Shown here: in pieces, positions 29,711-38,741 of the stretch
Layout of the letters: each line of letters begins with the position of its first letter
How positions within the stretch are numbered: the stretch's first letter is position 1
From: Vibrio viridaestus
GTDB lineage: Bacteria > Pseudomonadota > Gammaproteobacteria > Enterobacterales > Vibrionaceae
Reading direction: 5' to 3'
Assembly (NCBI RefSeq): GCF_003856525.1
Contig: NZ_RJVQ01000002.1
Location: forward strand, 124,001-188,000
DNA: 64,000 bases
Translations under genes and position numbers: made by a program
The notes under the pieces: generated by a model
Seen by the model: only the letters and a program-made list of their open reading frames with translations
Database searches by the model: none
What the model was told of the DNA's origin: nothing

Positions 29711-30568
29711 GCCCGGTAACTGATGCCAGTATCCGTTGCATTGTTTGTCAGATAGCGTTTCAGGGTAGAGTCCACCTTCATTCTGTTTGAATTTGTGAAT
29801 ATAGCCACATGTATCGACACTTAAAGGACTTAGACGCACGATATCCACTAAGCCATCCATATCGGGGATATCATTCACCAAGTTATAGCAGTAGCCGGAC
29901 TGTGTCTGTATCCCATTTAAACGAAACAAAGGTTGCCCCTCTTGACTATCAATTTGGATGCCATTAGGAAAATCAATACAGCACTTTTTACATTGATCTT
30001 TGGGTTTATCAAGCGCTCGAGCTGTGAAGCAACGAGCTGAGTAGGCAAGTGGTAAGTAGCCGTAACCTAATACTTCAACCTCAAATTTATCTCTGATTCC
30101 CATATCATCACACTGCTGGAGAGTCTTAATTAGCCAATCTCTAGATAGCTCAACAGGCATACACCAGCGTGTCATTCCTTGTTTAAGAAGAAGTCTAACG
30201 GCTTGAGCGTTATAAACATTGATGGCGTTTCCAGCAACGAAGGGAACCCGACTTTCATAAGCAAGCTGAATCGCGGCCATATCGTTCGCTTCGACTAAAA
30301 AGTCGCCATTATCGACGTAGCGTTTTATTGTATCTATCTCTTTTCCAGATTCTAATAATGCCATTGTTGATAAGATAATTTGCTTACCTGAAGTGGAAAG
30401 TGATTTAGCCAGATCTAGCCAGTTCTCAAACTTTAGCTCCCGCCGCTTGGAACAAACTGTTTCTCCAAGATAGATAATATCCGCTTCGCTATTGGCTGCT
30501 GACTGATAGAATTTTTCGATATCTAGTTTTGGCCAGAAATAAAGAATCGGACCTAATGAGTATTTCAT
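29684..30568 (-). CDS. ubiV: Anaerobic ubiquinone biosynthesis protein UbiV
   Basis: UbiV, a U32-family iron-sulfur protein, forms a complex with UbiU for O2-independent ring hydroxylation in ubiquinone synthesis. The 294 residues carry cysteines 39, 180, 193 and 197, the same numbers as the [4Fe-4S] ligands of E. coli UbiV. It follows ubiU by 12 bases on the same strand. Its last nine codons overlap the end of the MATE gene. Some databases still call this family peptidase U32, but no protease activity is expected. Confidence 0.93.
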   Translation of the reverse strand: MKYSLGPILYFWPKLDIEKFYQSAANSEADIIYLGETVCSKRRELKFENWLDLAKSLSTSGKQIILSTMALLESGKEIDTIKRYVDNGDFLVEANDMAAIQLAYESRVPFVAGNAINVYNAQAVRLLLKQGMTRWCMPVELSRDWLIKTLQQCDDMGIRDKFEVEVLGYGYLPLAYSARCFTARALDKPKDQCKKCCIDFPNGIQIDSQEGQPLFRLNGIQTQSGYCYNLVNDIPDMDGLVDIVRLSPLSVDTCGYIHKFKQNEGGLYPETLSDKQCNGYWHQLPGLETRSYRT

Positions 30569-30580
30569 GTTACTTCCTTA

Positions 30581-31585
30581 CTACTGCCATTTGCGCTGAT
30601 AAGCACCGAGCGTTGTCTGTGAGCCCTCAGATAGGTTAGCTAAAGACGTATCCCAATCTTTTTGAACTAAAAAGCTCTTACTATTTCGTTTACACGAATC
30701 TATGGCTTCTCTCCAAACTTTAGTGACTTGAGCGACATAAGCGGGGCTACGTTGTCTACCTTCTATTTTTACTGAGGCAATACCTGCATCGAATAACGTA
30801 GGAAGTAAATCAAGTGTATTGAGGCTAGTTGGCTCTTCTAAAGCATGGTAGTTCTCTTTTTGGGCAGAGCAGAAGCGCCCTTTACACAGTGTCGGATAAC
30901 CTGCATTTTCGCCTCTTGCATATCTATCTATCAATATATTATTTAGACGAGACTCCAAACCTTGCTCTGTTTCCTGCCAACGAACGAAGCGTGCAGGAGA
31001 GCATGCGCCTACCGTATTTGGTGATTCCCCCGTGAGATATGACGAGAGGTAACACCGACCTTCTGACATAATGCATAAGCTACCAAAAGCAAAAACTTCA
31101 ATTTCAACTTTATCCTTTAATTCTTCAGATAACTGCCGCACTTGTTGAATGGAAAGAACCCGAGGAAGAACGACTCTTTTCACATTGAAGTTCTGAGTAT
31201 AATACTCAATAGAGGCTCGATTGGTTGCAGAGGCTTGAACCGATAGATGGAGATCTAGAGAAGGGTATTTTGTTGAAGCATAATCGAGAACCGCGATGTC
31301 TCCGACAATGAGAGCATTGGCACCGATATCAGCAGCTTGATCAACGGCTGCGCTCCAATGACTAAAGCGTTCTGGATGAGCAAAAGTATTGATGGCGACA
31401 TTCAGCTTCTTTCTATTCTTCTGAACGTAATTTACCGCATTTTCTAATCGACGCCCGCTGAAGTTAAGTCCAGCAAAGTGACGAGCGTTAGTGTCGTCTT
31501 TAAAGCCAATATAAACAGTATCAGCACCATTATCTATTGCAGCTTTGAGCGCGGGTAAACTTCCCGCAGGACAGAGTAGTTCCAT
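30581..31585 (-). CDS. ubiU: Anaerobic ubiquinone biosynthesis protein UbiU
   Basis: Partner of UbiV in oxygen-independent ubiquinone hydroxylation. The 334-residue U32 protein starts MELLCPAGSLPALKAAI and has Cys171, Cys178, Cys195 and Cys234, equal to the four E. coli [4Fe-4S] ligands shifted by two. Operon ubiU–ubiV is conserved. The third component, ubiT, lies about 2.3 kb away on the other strand, beyond the RocS-like gene. Confidence 0.94.
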   Translation of the reverse strand: MELLCPAGSLPALKAAIDNGADTVYIGFKDDTNARHFAGLNFSGRRLENAVNYVQKNRKKLNVAINTFAHPERFSHWSAAVDQAADIGANALIVGDIAVLDYASTKYPSLDLHLSVQASATNRASIEYYTQNFNVKRVVLPRVLSIQQVRQLSEELKDKVEIEVFAFGSLCIMSEGRCYLSSYLTGESPNTVGACSPARFVRWQETEQGLESRLNNILIDRYARGENAGYPTLCKGRFCSAQKENYHALEEPTSLNTLDLLPTLFDAGIASVKIEGRQRSPAYVAQVTKVWREAIDSCKRNSKSFLVQKDWDTSLANLSEGSQTTLGAYQRKWQ

Positions 31586-31679
31586 AAAACAAAACTATAG
31601 TTGGTTTACCAAGACTATGTATTCTAGGTAAAAGCCAGTCTCTATAGTTTGATATCAGGCAGGTTATTCACTAAAATTT

Positions 31680-33734
31680 CTAGTGTCGGCGCCTTGTTTG
31701 TTTGGCGAATAGAATTTCAATTTCATTTTTGGGCTGAGGTCGATAGAAATGAAAACCCTGAATGGAGTTGCAGTTTAAACTTGATAGTAATTGAGCTTGG
31801 CTCTGGGTTTCGACGCCTTCGGCAACCACACTTAAACTAAGCGACTTTCCAAGGTTAATGATATTTTCTATTACGGTAACCTGCTTAGGTAATGTATCAA
31901 CGTCACTAATAAACGCTCTATCTATTTTTAATTCATTTATTGGAAAACGAGCTAAATAAGAAAGGGACGAATAGCCGGTACCAAAGTCATCAATAGATAG
32001 CGTAAAACCTAAGTTTTTGATCGCGTTTAGCATTTGCAGAGTGTGAGCACTATCGCTCATTACAGCACTTTCGGTTAACTCGAATGTAATGCAGGCTGGG
32101 TCAAGCTTGGTAGACTTTAATAGCTGCTCCATGTAATCAATCAGCTTTGGGTTTCCAAATTGTTCTGGCGATAAGTTAATGGCTACCCGGCCTGGTAGGA
32201 TTTTTTGTTGTCGCCAGCGTTTTACTGTGGCAAAGACTTCGCGCATAACAACTCTACCTACTTGTTCTATTAGTCCAGCCTTTTCAGCCATAGGAATAAA
32301 TGCCCCTGGACTTATATATCCTTCCACTGGGTGTTTCCAGCGAACAAGCGCTTCTGCTCCATTGATGCTGTAGTCTTTCGCACTGACTTTGGGTTGATAC
32401 CAGACTTCTAAGCCATTCTGTTGTAGCGCTTTTTGTAATTCGATTTCTAACCAAAGTTTTGTCCGAGCTTCTTTATTCATTTGCTCATTGAACGCGATCA
32501 TCCGATTCCGTCCTCTGGCTTTGGCTTCGAACATGGCTGTATCTGCATTTTGTAACAAGCTTCTCCCATCGGTACCATTTTCAGGGAAAGCTACTGTACC
32601 AATAGAGCAAGCGAGTCGTTTACTGAAATAATTAAGATTAAAAGGCTGATTGATTAAAGAGATTATTTTCTCAGACAACTGCTCATCCAATTGTGCCATT
32701 TCTGGTTCAGGAAGAATAATTGCGAACTCATCGGCTCCAAGATGACCCAGAACCGCATTCGAAGGAACGATTCGTTTTAACCTCGCCGATATTTCTCTAA
32801 TGACTTTATCACCGATACTATGGCCGAGTGAATCATTAATACTCTTGAAATTATCAATATCTAAATAAAATAAGATCAGTGGTGTCTGATCTTTAATAAA
32901 TCTATCAAGTCTTTTTATAAAACCGCTGCGGTTATATAAACCAGTTAGCCCATCAATAGTAAGCTCTGATGGTGTATCACTTTTATCAGACGGCCTTTCG
33001 ATATTTTGTTCAGGTAAATGATCTCGAATCATCACAAAGTCAAGAGAGGTACCAAGCAGTGAAGCCTTGCTATAGCGTATTTCCAGTGTTTTATCCGAAC
33101 CACACAGCGGACTCGTAATACAGGTTAGTGGGGAGGTTCGTTTGACTAGTTCGATTATATTGCTGGTGAATTTTTGGTTAGTTTTGGGATCTATGAAAAG
33201 GGAGTTCAGATTTTCTCCTAGTAATTCCTGAGTCGACTCATGTCCCAACAAATTAGTGGCAGATAGATTCATCGCTAATATAGCGTTGTCATCTGCGAGG
33301 ATAACGCCGTCAGTTACGGAATGGAGAAGAGAGTTAAACTTCTTCTCTGATTCGATAAGTGCCGACGAGAGAATACTTCTTTCTGAAACATCCACACCCT
33401 GAAATACGATGATCTGCTTATTGGATATTGTCGTGGGAAAGCACACACAATACAGTGTTTGTTCAATATCATTCAGTTTGAATGATATTTCTGACTCAAC
33501 AACCTCTCCACCTAATGCCCTATCGTATAGTGGGGATATTTGGTTATAAAAATTTTGTCCAAACACTTTTATGTCATTTTGACCGATGAGCTCATCCCCG
33601 GTTAACCCGGTTACTTGTTCATAACGTTTACTGACGGATACATACTTTAGCTCTTCACTTAATAAAGAGAAGAAAAATGGGCTGTTATCGGTTAAATCAG
33701 AAAACCAAGCTTTAAGTTCTTGAGATATTGGCAC
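31680..33734 (-). CDS. rocS: RocS-like PAS–GGDEF–EAL cyclic-di-GMP phosphodiesterase
   Basis: A 684-residue signalling protein with no membrane segments: PAS-like domains (about 10–120 and 130–235), a GGDEF domain (about 258–420) and an EAL domain (about 430–680). The diguanylate cyclase motif is GADEF (333–337), a departure from GGDEF, and no RxxD inhibitory site precedes it. The EAL domain keeps EAL (461–463), LTES, the DDFGTGYSS loop and KIDRAFI, so c-di-GMP hydrolysis is expected. In V. cholerae RocS sits at the same place between the U32 genes and the SCP2 gene and affects rugosity and biofilm. GTG start. Confidence 0.85.
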   Translation of the reverse strand: MPISQELKAWFSDLTDNSPFFFSLLSEELKYVSVSKRYEQVTGLTGDELIGQNDIKVFGQNFYNQISPLYDRALGGEVVESEISFKLNDIEQTLYCVCFPTTISNKQIIVFQGVDVSERSILSSALIESEKKFNSLLHSVTDGVILADDNAILAMNLSATNLLGHESTQELLGENLNSLFIDPKTNQKFTSNIIELVKRTSPLTCITSPLCGSDKTLEIRYSKASLLGTSLDFVMIRDHLPEQNIERPSDKSDTPSELTIDGLTGLYNRSGFIKRLDRFIKDQTPLILFYLDIDNFKSINDSLGHSIGDKVIREISARLKRIVPSNAVLGHLGADEFAIILPEPEMAQLDEQLSEKIISLINQPFNLNYFSKRLACSIGTVAFPENGTDGRSLLQNADTAMFEAKARGRNRMIAFNEQMNKEARTKLWLEIELQKALQQNGLEVWYQPKVSAKDYSINGAEALVRWKHPVEGYISPGAFIPMAEKAGLIEQVGRVVMREVFATVKRWRQQKILPGRVAINLSPEQFGNPKLIDYMEQLLKSTKLDPACITFELTESAVMSDSAHTLQMLNAIKNLGFTLSIDDFGTGYSSLSYLARFPINELKIDRAFISDVDTLPKQVTVIENIINLGKSLSLSVVAEGVETQSQAQLLSSLNCNSIQGFHFYRPQPKNEIEILFAKQTRRRH

Positions 33735-33917
33735 TAAAAGACATCCTAAACACGACTAAATATCGCAGCACTGACCTAAGGAGCGTTCCATACTATAACT
33801 TTGTTTAGTGAGAGAATAAAGTGTGTGTATACCCACTAAATTTGATTTTGAGCACCTAATTCCTTTAGTACTTTGCATAGTATAGCGACTAAAGAACGAA
33901 AATATCGGAGAATAGGT

Positions 33918-34454
33918 GTGATATACAATATACAAAGGTTGATAGTCGAAAATTCAGCGTTATTTTTGAGATCTCCAGTCCAATTTATACCAGAAGTTGT
34001 GCAACAGAAGATTGTTATATCCTTGCTTGAATCGGTGTGTCGAGAAGGAATTCAAGAAGGAGATTTTGACTTTCTCGAGGGTAAGTGGCTTAAAGTTGGT
34101 ATAGATGATCTCAACCTATATAAACTGATTAGTTTTAAACAGGGCAGGCTTGTTGTAGATAGTCTCTCTCCAGACATTACTCCCGATGTTACATTCCGTG
34201 GAAATCTCAATGATCTTGTTTTGATTGTTGGCAGAATGGAAGATCCAGATACCCTATTTTTCCAACGACGCCTTATTATTGAAGGTGATACCGAGTTAGG
34301 CCTTGAGGTTAAAAATATCCTCGACAACATCGATTTCGAGCATTTACCGAAATATATTCAGTTGCCTATTCGAGAACTGGCAGAGTTCGTGTATAAAGGA
34401 ATAGAAAATCCATCGAATCGTATATCTAGGAAACAAAATGCTTATCCGTACTGA
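33918..34454 (+). CDS. ubiT: Anaerobic ubiquinone biosynthesis accessory factor UbiT
   Basis: UbiT is an SCP2-domain lipid-binding protein that serves the O2-independent ubiquinone pathway with UbiU and UbiV. I start at GTG 33918, with CGGAG 7 bases upstream, giving 178 residues close to E. coli YhbT (174). The stretch QDPDTLFFQRRL-like (here EDPDTLFFQRRLIIEGDTE) is nearly identical to the E. coli protein. A longer TTG-started frame from 33873 lacks support. The 3' end overlaps yhbS by 17 bases. Confidence 0.92.
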   Translation: MIYNIQRLIVENSALFLRSPVQFIPEVVQQKIVISLLESVCREGIQEGDFDFLEGKWLKVGIDDLNLYKLISFKQGRLVVDSLSPDITPDVTFRGNLNDLVLIVGRMEDPDTLFFQRRLIIEGDTELGLEVKNILDNIDFEHLPKYIQLPIRELAEFVYKGIENPSNRISRKQNAYPY

Positions 34455-34899
34455 GGCTCCAGCTGATATTCTGCCTATCGATAATCTCATTAGCCAACAT
34501 AACTCCGACAGTCAATTCGCATCGTCTTTAATGGAGCTAAGGGAAGGTGGCAAAATTACGTTATCATTAGTGGCTTGTAATGATGATGGCGAGCTTGTCG
34601 CTCATGTCGCTTTTCTACCCGTTCTCATTGATGGGTATGAAAATGGATGGCAAATTATGACGCCAATTACGTTAGGAAAGGATTGTGAAGGCGATATTCA
34701 GTATGACCTTATCAATGATGGTATTTCCACATTATTCGAGTTAGGTTACAGCGCCTGCTTTATTTCTGGTGATGGTAGTGCATTAGAAAAATACGGTTTT
34801 GCAAAATATGGAGACAACCTTTGGGGAACTGATGATGGGTCTAATAGCATTCTCGAAAATCAAGATTGGTTGAAGTGGATAAACGTCAATAGCTTCTGA
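34438..34899 (+). CDS. yhbS: YhbS-like GNAT-fold protein with degenerate acetyl-CoA loop
   Basis: A 153-residue member of the GNAT family by position (after ubiT, as in E. coli) and N-terminal likeness (MLIRTEAPAD). The acetyl-CoA pyrophosphate loop, normally R/Q-x-x-G-x-G/A (KYRGQGLA in E. coli YhbS), reads KDCEGDIQYD, losing the second glycine and the basic residue. It may therefore bind acetyl-CoA poorly or have become non-catalytic. Overlaps ubiT, so probably co-translated. Confidence 0.78.
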   Translation: MLIRTEAPADILPIDNLISQHNSDSQFASSLMELREGGKITLSLVACNDDGELVAHVAFLPVLIDGYENGWQIMTPITLGKDCEGDIQYDLINDGISTLFELGYSACFISGDGSALEKYGFAKYGDNLWGTDDGSNSILENQDWLKWINVNSF

Positions 34900-34938
34900 T
34901 AAAATCACTAAGAATACGATAAGATCAAAGAGGATTAG

Positions 34939-35346
34939 GTGGATAAACTTAGTTATCTAACTGAAATGGGTGTTGAATGTTGGCGACTTACTCGCCCCCA
35001 AATCATGACTGGACATCTGCAAGACACTATTAAGGTCGAATCTGATTGCAAGCTATTATTTGTGAGTAGTTCTATGCCATCTGAAAATGAGATTGTATTC
35101 TTAGAAAAGGTATTGTCCAGTTTTGATGTTACTCTTGCCGAGATAAAACATGTATATCCCGATGATCTTTCGTTAATAAGTATGCTTAGCGATACAACGT
35201 GGTTATGGTTCTGTGGATGTTCCAAGCCAGACTCTTTGGCCACGCTTGTAAACCCGATTCTTATTTCCCCTTACCTCTACGAAGTGGATGGTAATACCGC
35301 AGCTAAACGCCAACTCTGGCAACAGATTTCTACGCGTAAATCCTGA
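34939..35346 (+). CDS. holD: DNA polymerase III psi subunit
   Basis: HolD (psi) links the chi subunit and SSB to the clamp loader of the replicative polymerase. The 135-residue protein has the psi layout: YLTEMGVECWRLTRP at the N-terminus and a C-terminal AAKRQLWQQI that matches the ALWQQI ending of E. coli HolD. GTG start with AAAGAGGA upstream. The next gene is rimI, the conserved holD–rimI pair. Low sequence conservation is normal for psi. Confidence 0.87.
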   Translation: MDKLSYLTEMGVECWRLTRPQIMTGHLQDTIKVESDCKLLFVSSSMPSENEIVFLEKVLSSFDVTLAEIKHVYPDDLSLISMLSDTTWLWFCGCSKPDSLATLVNPILISPYLYEVDGNTAAKRQLWQQISTRKS

Positions 35347-35351
35347 ATGAT

Positions 35352-35801
35352 ATGACAAAAATTACTCGACTATTACCTCAACATCTGGCTCAAGTTTGGG
35401 GCATTGAAAGTGATGTCCATATGAATCCATGGTCAAAAAAAACAGTGTATGATTTAGATAGTAGAGGTGCATTACATCACGTAATGAGTGACAGTGATGG
35501 GCATGTTCTTGGCTACTATTATGCGCAAAATATCGTTGGTGAGATAAGTCTTCTCAATATTGCTATTGCGAAACAGCATCAGGGCAAAGGATATGGAAAG
35601 GTTCTGTTGCAACATCTAATTGATGAGGCAAGGAAATGTGGTGCTGAGAGTATTTGGCTGGAAGTGAGGAGCAGTAATAAAACAGCTCAATCACTTTATC
35701 ATTCCCTTGAGTTTAATGATGTCGACATTCGTTCTGGTTATTATCCCTGCAAAGATGGAGGTAGAGAGGATGCAATCATAATGAGTCTGTACATCGACTA
35801 G
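35352..35801 (+). CDS. rimI: [Ribosomal protein bS18]-alanine N-acetyltransferase
   Basis: RimI acetylates the N-terminal alanine of ribosomal protein S18. 149 residues, a complete GNAT fold with the acetyl-CoA loop QHQGKGYGKVLL (about residues 73–84) and WLEVRSSNKTAQSLYHSLEF, both family-typical. It lies 6 bases after holD. The polysaccharide locus begins downstream. Confidence 0.94.
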   Translation: MTKITRLLPQHLAQVWGIESDVHMNPWSKKTVYDLDSRGALHHVMSDSDGHVLGYYYAQNIVGEISLLNIAIAKQHQGKGYGKVLLQHLIDEARKCGAESIWLEVRSSNKTAQSLYHSLEFNDVDIRSGYYPCKDGGREDAIIMSLYID

Positions 35802-35807
35802 TTTTGA

Positions 35808-35842
35808 AATAAAACTACAAACAGGACGAGTTTAGTTTTATT
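35808..35842 (+). terminator. Possible rimI terminator
   Basis: AATAAAACTA and TAGTTTTATT form a 10-bp stem with a 15-base loop, immediately after the rimI stop. The stem is nearly all A-T, so strength is doubtful. Confidence 0.35.
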
Positions 35843-36347
35843 CTTATCTAAAGTTATCAAAGATAATTCGTCATGAGTTTATTGATGTCAGTCTTTTCAA
35901 TGCGATACTCTATTTCTCAACATTGATATGCGCTAAGTTGAGTTTGTCGTCGTGACATCTATCTGATTTAAGCCAGTAAAATTATGTAATCTCAATTATG
36001 TGTATCACATTTGAGACTTGTTCCTTTTAAAAAAAATCCTACCCGACTTGTGATTGAATTGATTCTTAAGTTTAACTCATAATGAGCTAAGTCAATTTTT
36101 GTCGCTCGATAAAGCTCTCGTTTTGTAATAAAAAGACAAAAATAGTCAACTATAAAAGCGAAATATGGAAAGATTTATGCCTGTGGGGTGCTGTAAACCT
36201 AAGGGCGGTAGCGTAAGGTGGCATATTGCATTTAGAGCTGATTGTTAAGCTGTTTTTTAGTAATAATTATTACTAACATAATCCATGTAAAGTAAAGCTA
36301 AACTTGATATTAAACATCCTTTTAATTACAGAGAAATTGATAAATAC
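35843..36347 (+). other. Upstream region of the polysaccharide locus
   Basis: About 500 non-coding, AT-rich bases. It holds the JUMPstart/ops element (listed separately). A promoter must lie before it; TATAAA at 36151 is a candidate -10 but no well-spaced -35 is seen. No reading frame worth calling. Confidence 0.5.
36181..36216 (+). promoter_or_regulatory. JUMPstart element with ops site (RfaH recruitment)
   Basis: The sequence contains GGCGGTAGCGT at 36204–36214, the full 11-base ops core, preceded by GGGGTGCTGTAAACC, which resembles the rest of the JUMPstart consensus. In enterobacteria and Vibrio this element pauses RNA polymerase and loads RfaH, allowing transcription of long polysaccharide operons. 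It lies 134 bases before the first flippase gene. Confidence 0.9.
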
Positions 36348-37862
36348 ATGAAAAATACACAAGTATTCTCAAATACAATGATGCTATATGGAAGGCAGAT
36401 TCTGCTAATTGTCGTTAGTCTATACACTCTAAGGATTGTGTTAGACGAACTAGGTATTCAGGATTATGGTATATATAGTGTAGTGGCAAGTATTGTTGCA
36501 TTGTGTACTTTTGTTGGCGGAACTATGGCATCAGCAACGCAAAGGTATTTTTCATTTGCATTGGGTAAAAAAGATACAAAATTATTAAAGAAAACATTTA
36601 GTGTAAATTTAGTATTGTACTTTTTAATTGGTGGTGTTGCTCTGATCCTGCTAGAAGGTGTGGGAACGTGGTATGTCTCACAATATCTTAATGTACCTTT
36701 GGAAAGGAAAGAATCTGCAGTTGTTCTATATCATTACTCAGCTTTGACATTTTTTTTTACGATATTAATAACACCACTAGTATCAATTTTCATAGCTCAT
36801 GAGGATATGAAGCTATATGCTCTTCTTTCTATATTCGAAGCTCTGCTTAAGTTATTATCTGTATTTGTCTTGCAACTTATTGATTTTGATAAACTAGAAT
36901 TATACGGCTTACTATTACTGATAGTTTCGGTTATGAATTTCTTATTATTAGTAGTAGTGTGTGTTTACAAGTATGAAGAATGCCAATTTAAAAAAATATA
37001 TTGGGATTATAGTCTAGCAAAAGATGTACTATCTTTCACCGGGTGGACATTTTTTGGAGCCTTATCAAATGTTGCAAGAAATCAAGCAATAACTGTTATG
37101 CTCAATCAGTTCTTTAATCCAACAATAGTTGCAGCAAGAGCTATAGCAGTAAATGTCGCTACTCAAGTTAATATGTTTTCTAATAAATTCAACACTGGTT
37201 TATATCCACCTATTATAAAGAGCTATGCAGATTCTGATTTTGAAGAATTGAATAAGCTGATCTACGTTGGTTCAAAGCTAACATTCTTTCTTATGTGGGT
37301 TTTTACGTTACCCCTTATATTAGAAATAAAGTTCATACTAACTCTATGGTTAGGTGATTATCCCATTCAGGCGATAAATTTCACTAGATTAGCTTTAATT
37401 GAGGCGTTAATTCTTGCAGTTAGCCTACCAATTACGACGGCCGCTAGAGCTCCTGGGCGTGTTAAACTATATGAATTAACACTGGGAACAATACAGTATT
37501 TTATTATGGTTGCCTCTTATTTTTCACTCAAAAATGGATTTAGTGCTGAATCTGTTTATGTAGTTGCTATATTTGCAAATTTATTAATGTTTGCCATAAG
37601 ATTATACTTAGTTAAAGGCTTGGTGGGGGTAAATATAAAAGATTATCTTATCTTTGTTATAAAGCCAGTGCTCGTAATATTCTTTGGTCCTTTGTCTATT
37701 GCTTATTTATTAAAGGTTTCGTTAGACGAAAATATTATAAATTCTATTATTATAATAGTTTTTAGTGGGTGTGTTTCGACGATGTTTATGTATTTTTTTG
37801 GTTTAGACAGAGAATGGCGTATAAAAATTATTACTTTTTTAAAATCAAAGGTTAATTTATGA
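36348..37862 (+). CDS. wzx: Wzx-type oligosaccharide flippase (first)
   Basis: A 504-residue inner-membrane protein of the MOP/polysaccharide-flippase superfamily, expected to move undecaprenyl-linked repeat units to the periplasmic face. About twelve to fourteen hydrophobic helices are visible, beginning with LYGRQILLIVVSLYTLRIVL and a family-like GIQDYGIYSVVASIV. It is the first gene after the ops site and overlaps the next gene by four bases (ATGA). A second, different flippase lies 8.6 kb downstream, so each may serve its own substrate. Confidence 0.82.
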   Translation: MKNTQVFSNTMMLYGRQILLIVVSLYTLRIVLDELGIQDYGIYSVVASIVALCTFVGGTMASATQRYFSFALGKKDTKLLKKTFSVNLVLYFLIGGVALILLEGVGTWYVSQYLNVPLERKESAVVLYHYSALTFFFTILITPLVSIFIAHEDMKLYALLSIFEALLKLLSVFVLQLIDFDKLELYGLLLLIVSVMNFLLLVVVCVYKYEECQFKKIYWDYSLAKDVLSFTGWTFFGALSNVARNQAITVMLNQFFNPTIVAARAIAVNVATQVNMFSNKFNTGLYPPIIKSYADSDFEELNKLIYVGSKLTFFLMWVFTLPLILEIKFILTLWLGDYPIQAINFTRLALIEALILAVSLPITTAARAPGRVKLYELTLGTIQYFIMVASYFSLKNGFSAESVYVVAIFANLLMFAIRLYLVKGLVGVNIKDYLIFVIKPVLVIFFGPLSIAYLLKVSLDENIINSIIIIVFSGCVSTMFMYFFGLDREWRIKIITFLKSKVNL

Positions 37863-38710
37863 GAATTATAAATGTACTGAAAAATTTCCCCAGTAAGATA
37901 AAAGGTTTTTTTAAATTTCTCATAACATGTTATCGAGATGGCGGAGTACTTTACGCTAATATCCAGACGGTTAATAAAGGTGAAACGCTAAGTGGAAAAC
38001 GTGTATTAATTACTGGTGGTGGATCTGGTATTGGTCGCGCAATAGCGATAAAGGCTCTCAGTGAAGGGGCAATAGTAATAATCGCTGGTCGTAGAAAAAA
38101 CAAACTTGATTCATTGGTACGTGAACTGAATAATCCGAATTTATATACCATTGAATGGGATGTTAGCGATATTTCATTGATTGAAGAAAAATATAATGAA
38201 GTGCAAGAAATATTAAATCAGGACGTTGAAATATTAATTAATAGTGCCGGTGTGTTATTGGATCAAAAACTATTCAGAACAACTGAAGATGTATGGGATA
38301 AAACTTATGCTGTTAATTCAAAGGCAGTTTATTTCATGTGTCAACATTTATCTAATATTTGGATAAAGAAAAAAATTAAAGGAAAAATAATTAACGTATC
38401 CTCTACTAGCGGGTTTTATGGTGCTGTAATACCTTATGGTATGACTAAGTGGGATATTGTAGGTTTGACGGAAGGATTAGGTAAAGAGCTAATATCTAAA
38501 GGTATTATAGTTAACGGAATTGCCCCAGGAAGAACTGCGACCGAGATGTTAGGTAGAGATAGTTGTGGAAATATCTATGATAGCTACACGATTGCTAAAA
38601 GATTCTGCTTACCCGAAGAAATAGCCGAGTTGGCAAGTTTCTTAATGGGAGACTCGTCGAACTTCATTGTTGGTCAAACTATACTATGCGATGGTGGTTA
38701 TACACTTTGA
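37859..38710 (+). CDS. Short-chain dehydrogenase/reductase of the polysaccharide locus
   Basis: A 283-residue classical SDR with about 45 extra N-terminal residues. The NAD(P) motif is TGGGSGIG (52–59), NSAG is at 128–131, the catalytic serine is in NVSSTSG (about 182) and the active-site pair is Y193-x-x-x-K197. An arginine after the second strand (GRRK) suggests NADP(H). It is translationally coupled to the flippase and lies just before the ThDP enzyme, suggesting the two act in sequence on a sugar or a small side-group. Substrate unknown. Confidence 0.82.
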   Translation: MRIINVLKNFPSKIKGFFKFLITCYRDGGVLYANIQTVNKGETLSGKRVLITGGGSGIGRAIAIKALSEGAIVIIAGRRKNKLDSLVRELNNPNLYTIEWDVSDISLIEEKYNEVQEILNQDVEILINSAGVLLDQKLFRTTEDVWDKTYAVNSKAVYFMCQHLSNIWIKKKIKGKIINVSSTSGFYGAVIPYGMTKWDIVGLTEGLGKELISKGIIVNGIAPGRTATEMLGRDSCGNIYDSYTIAKRFCLPEEIAELASFLMGDSSNFIVGQTILCDGGYTL

Positions 38711-38741
38711 ATTTTAAATATTGGAAAGCTAGGAAGTAATT

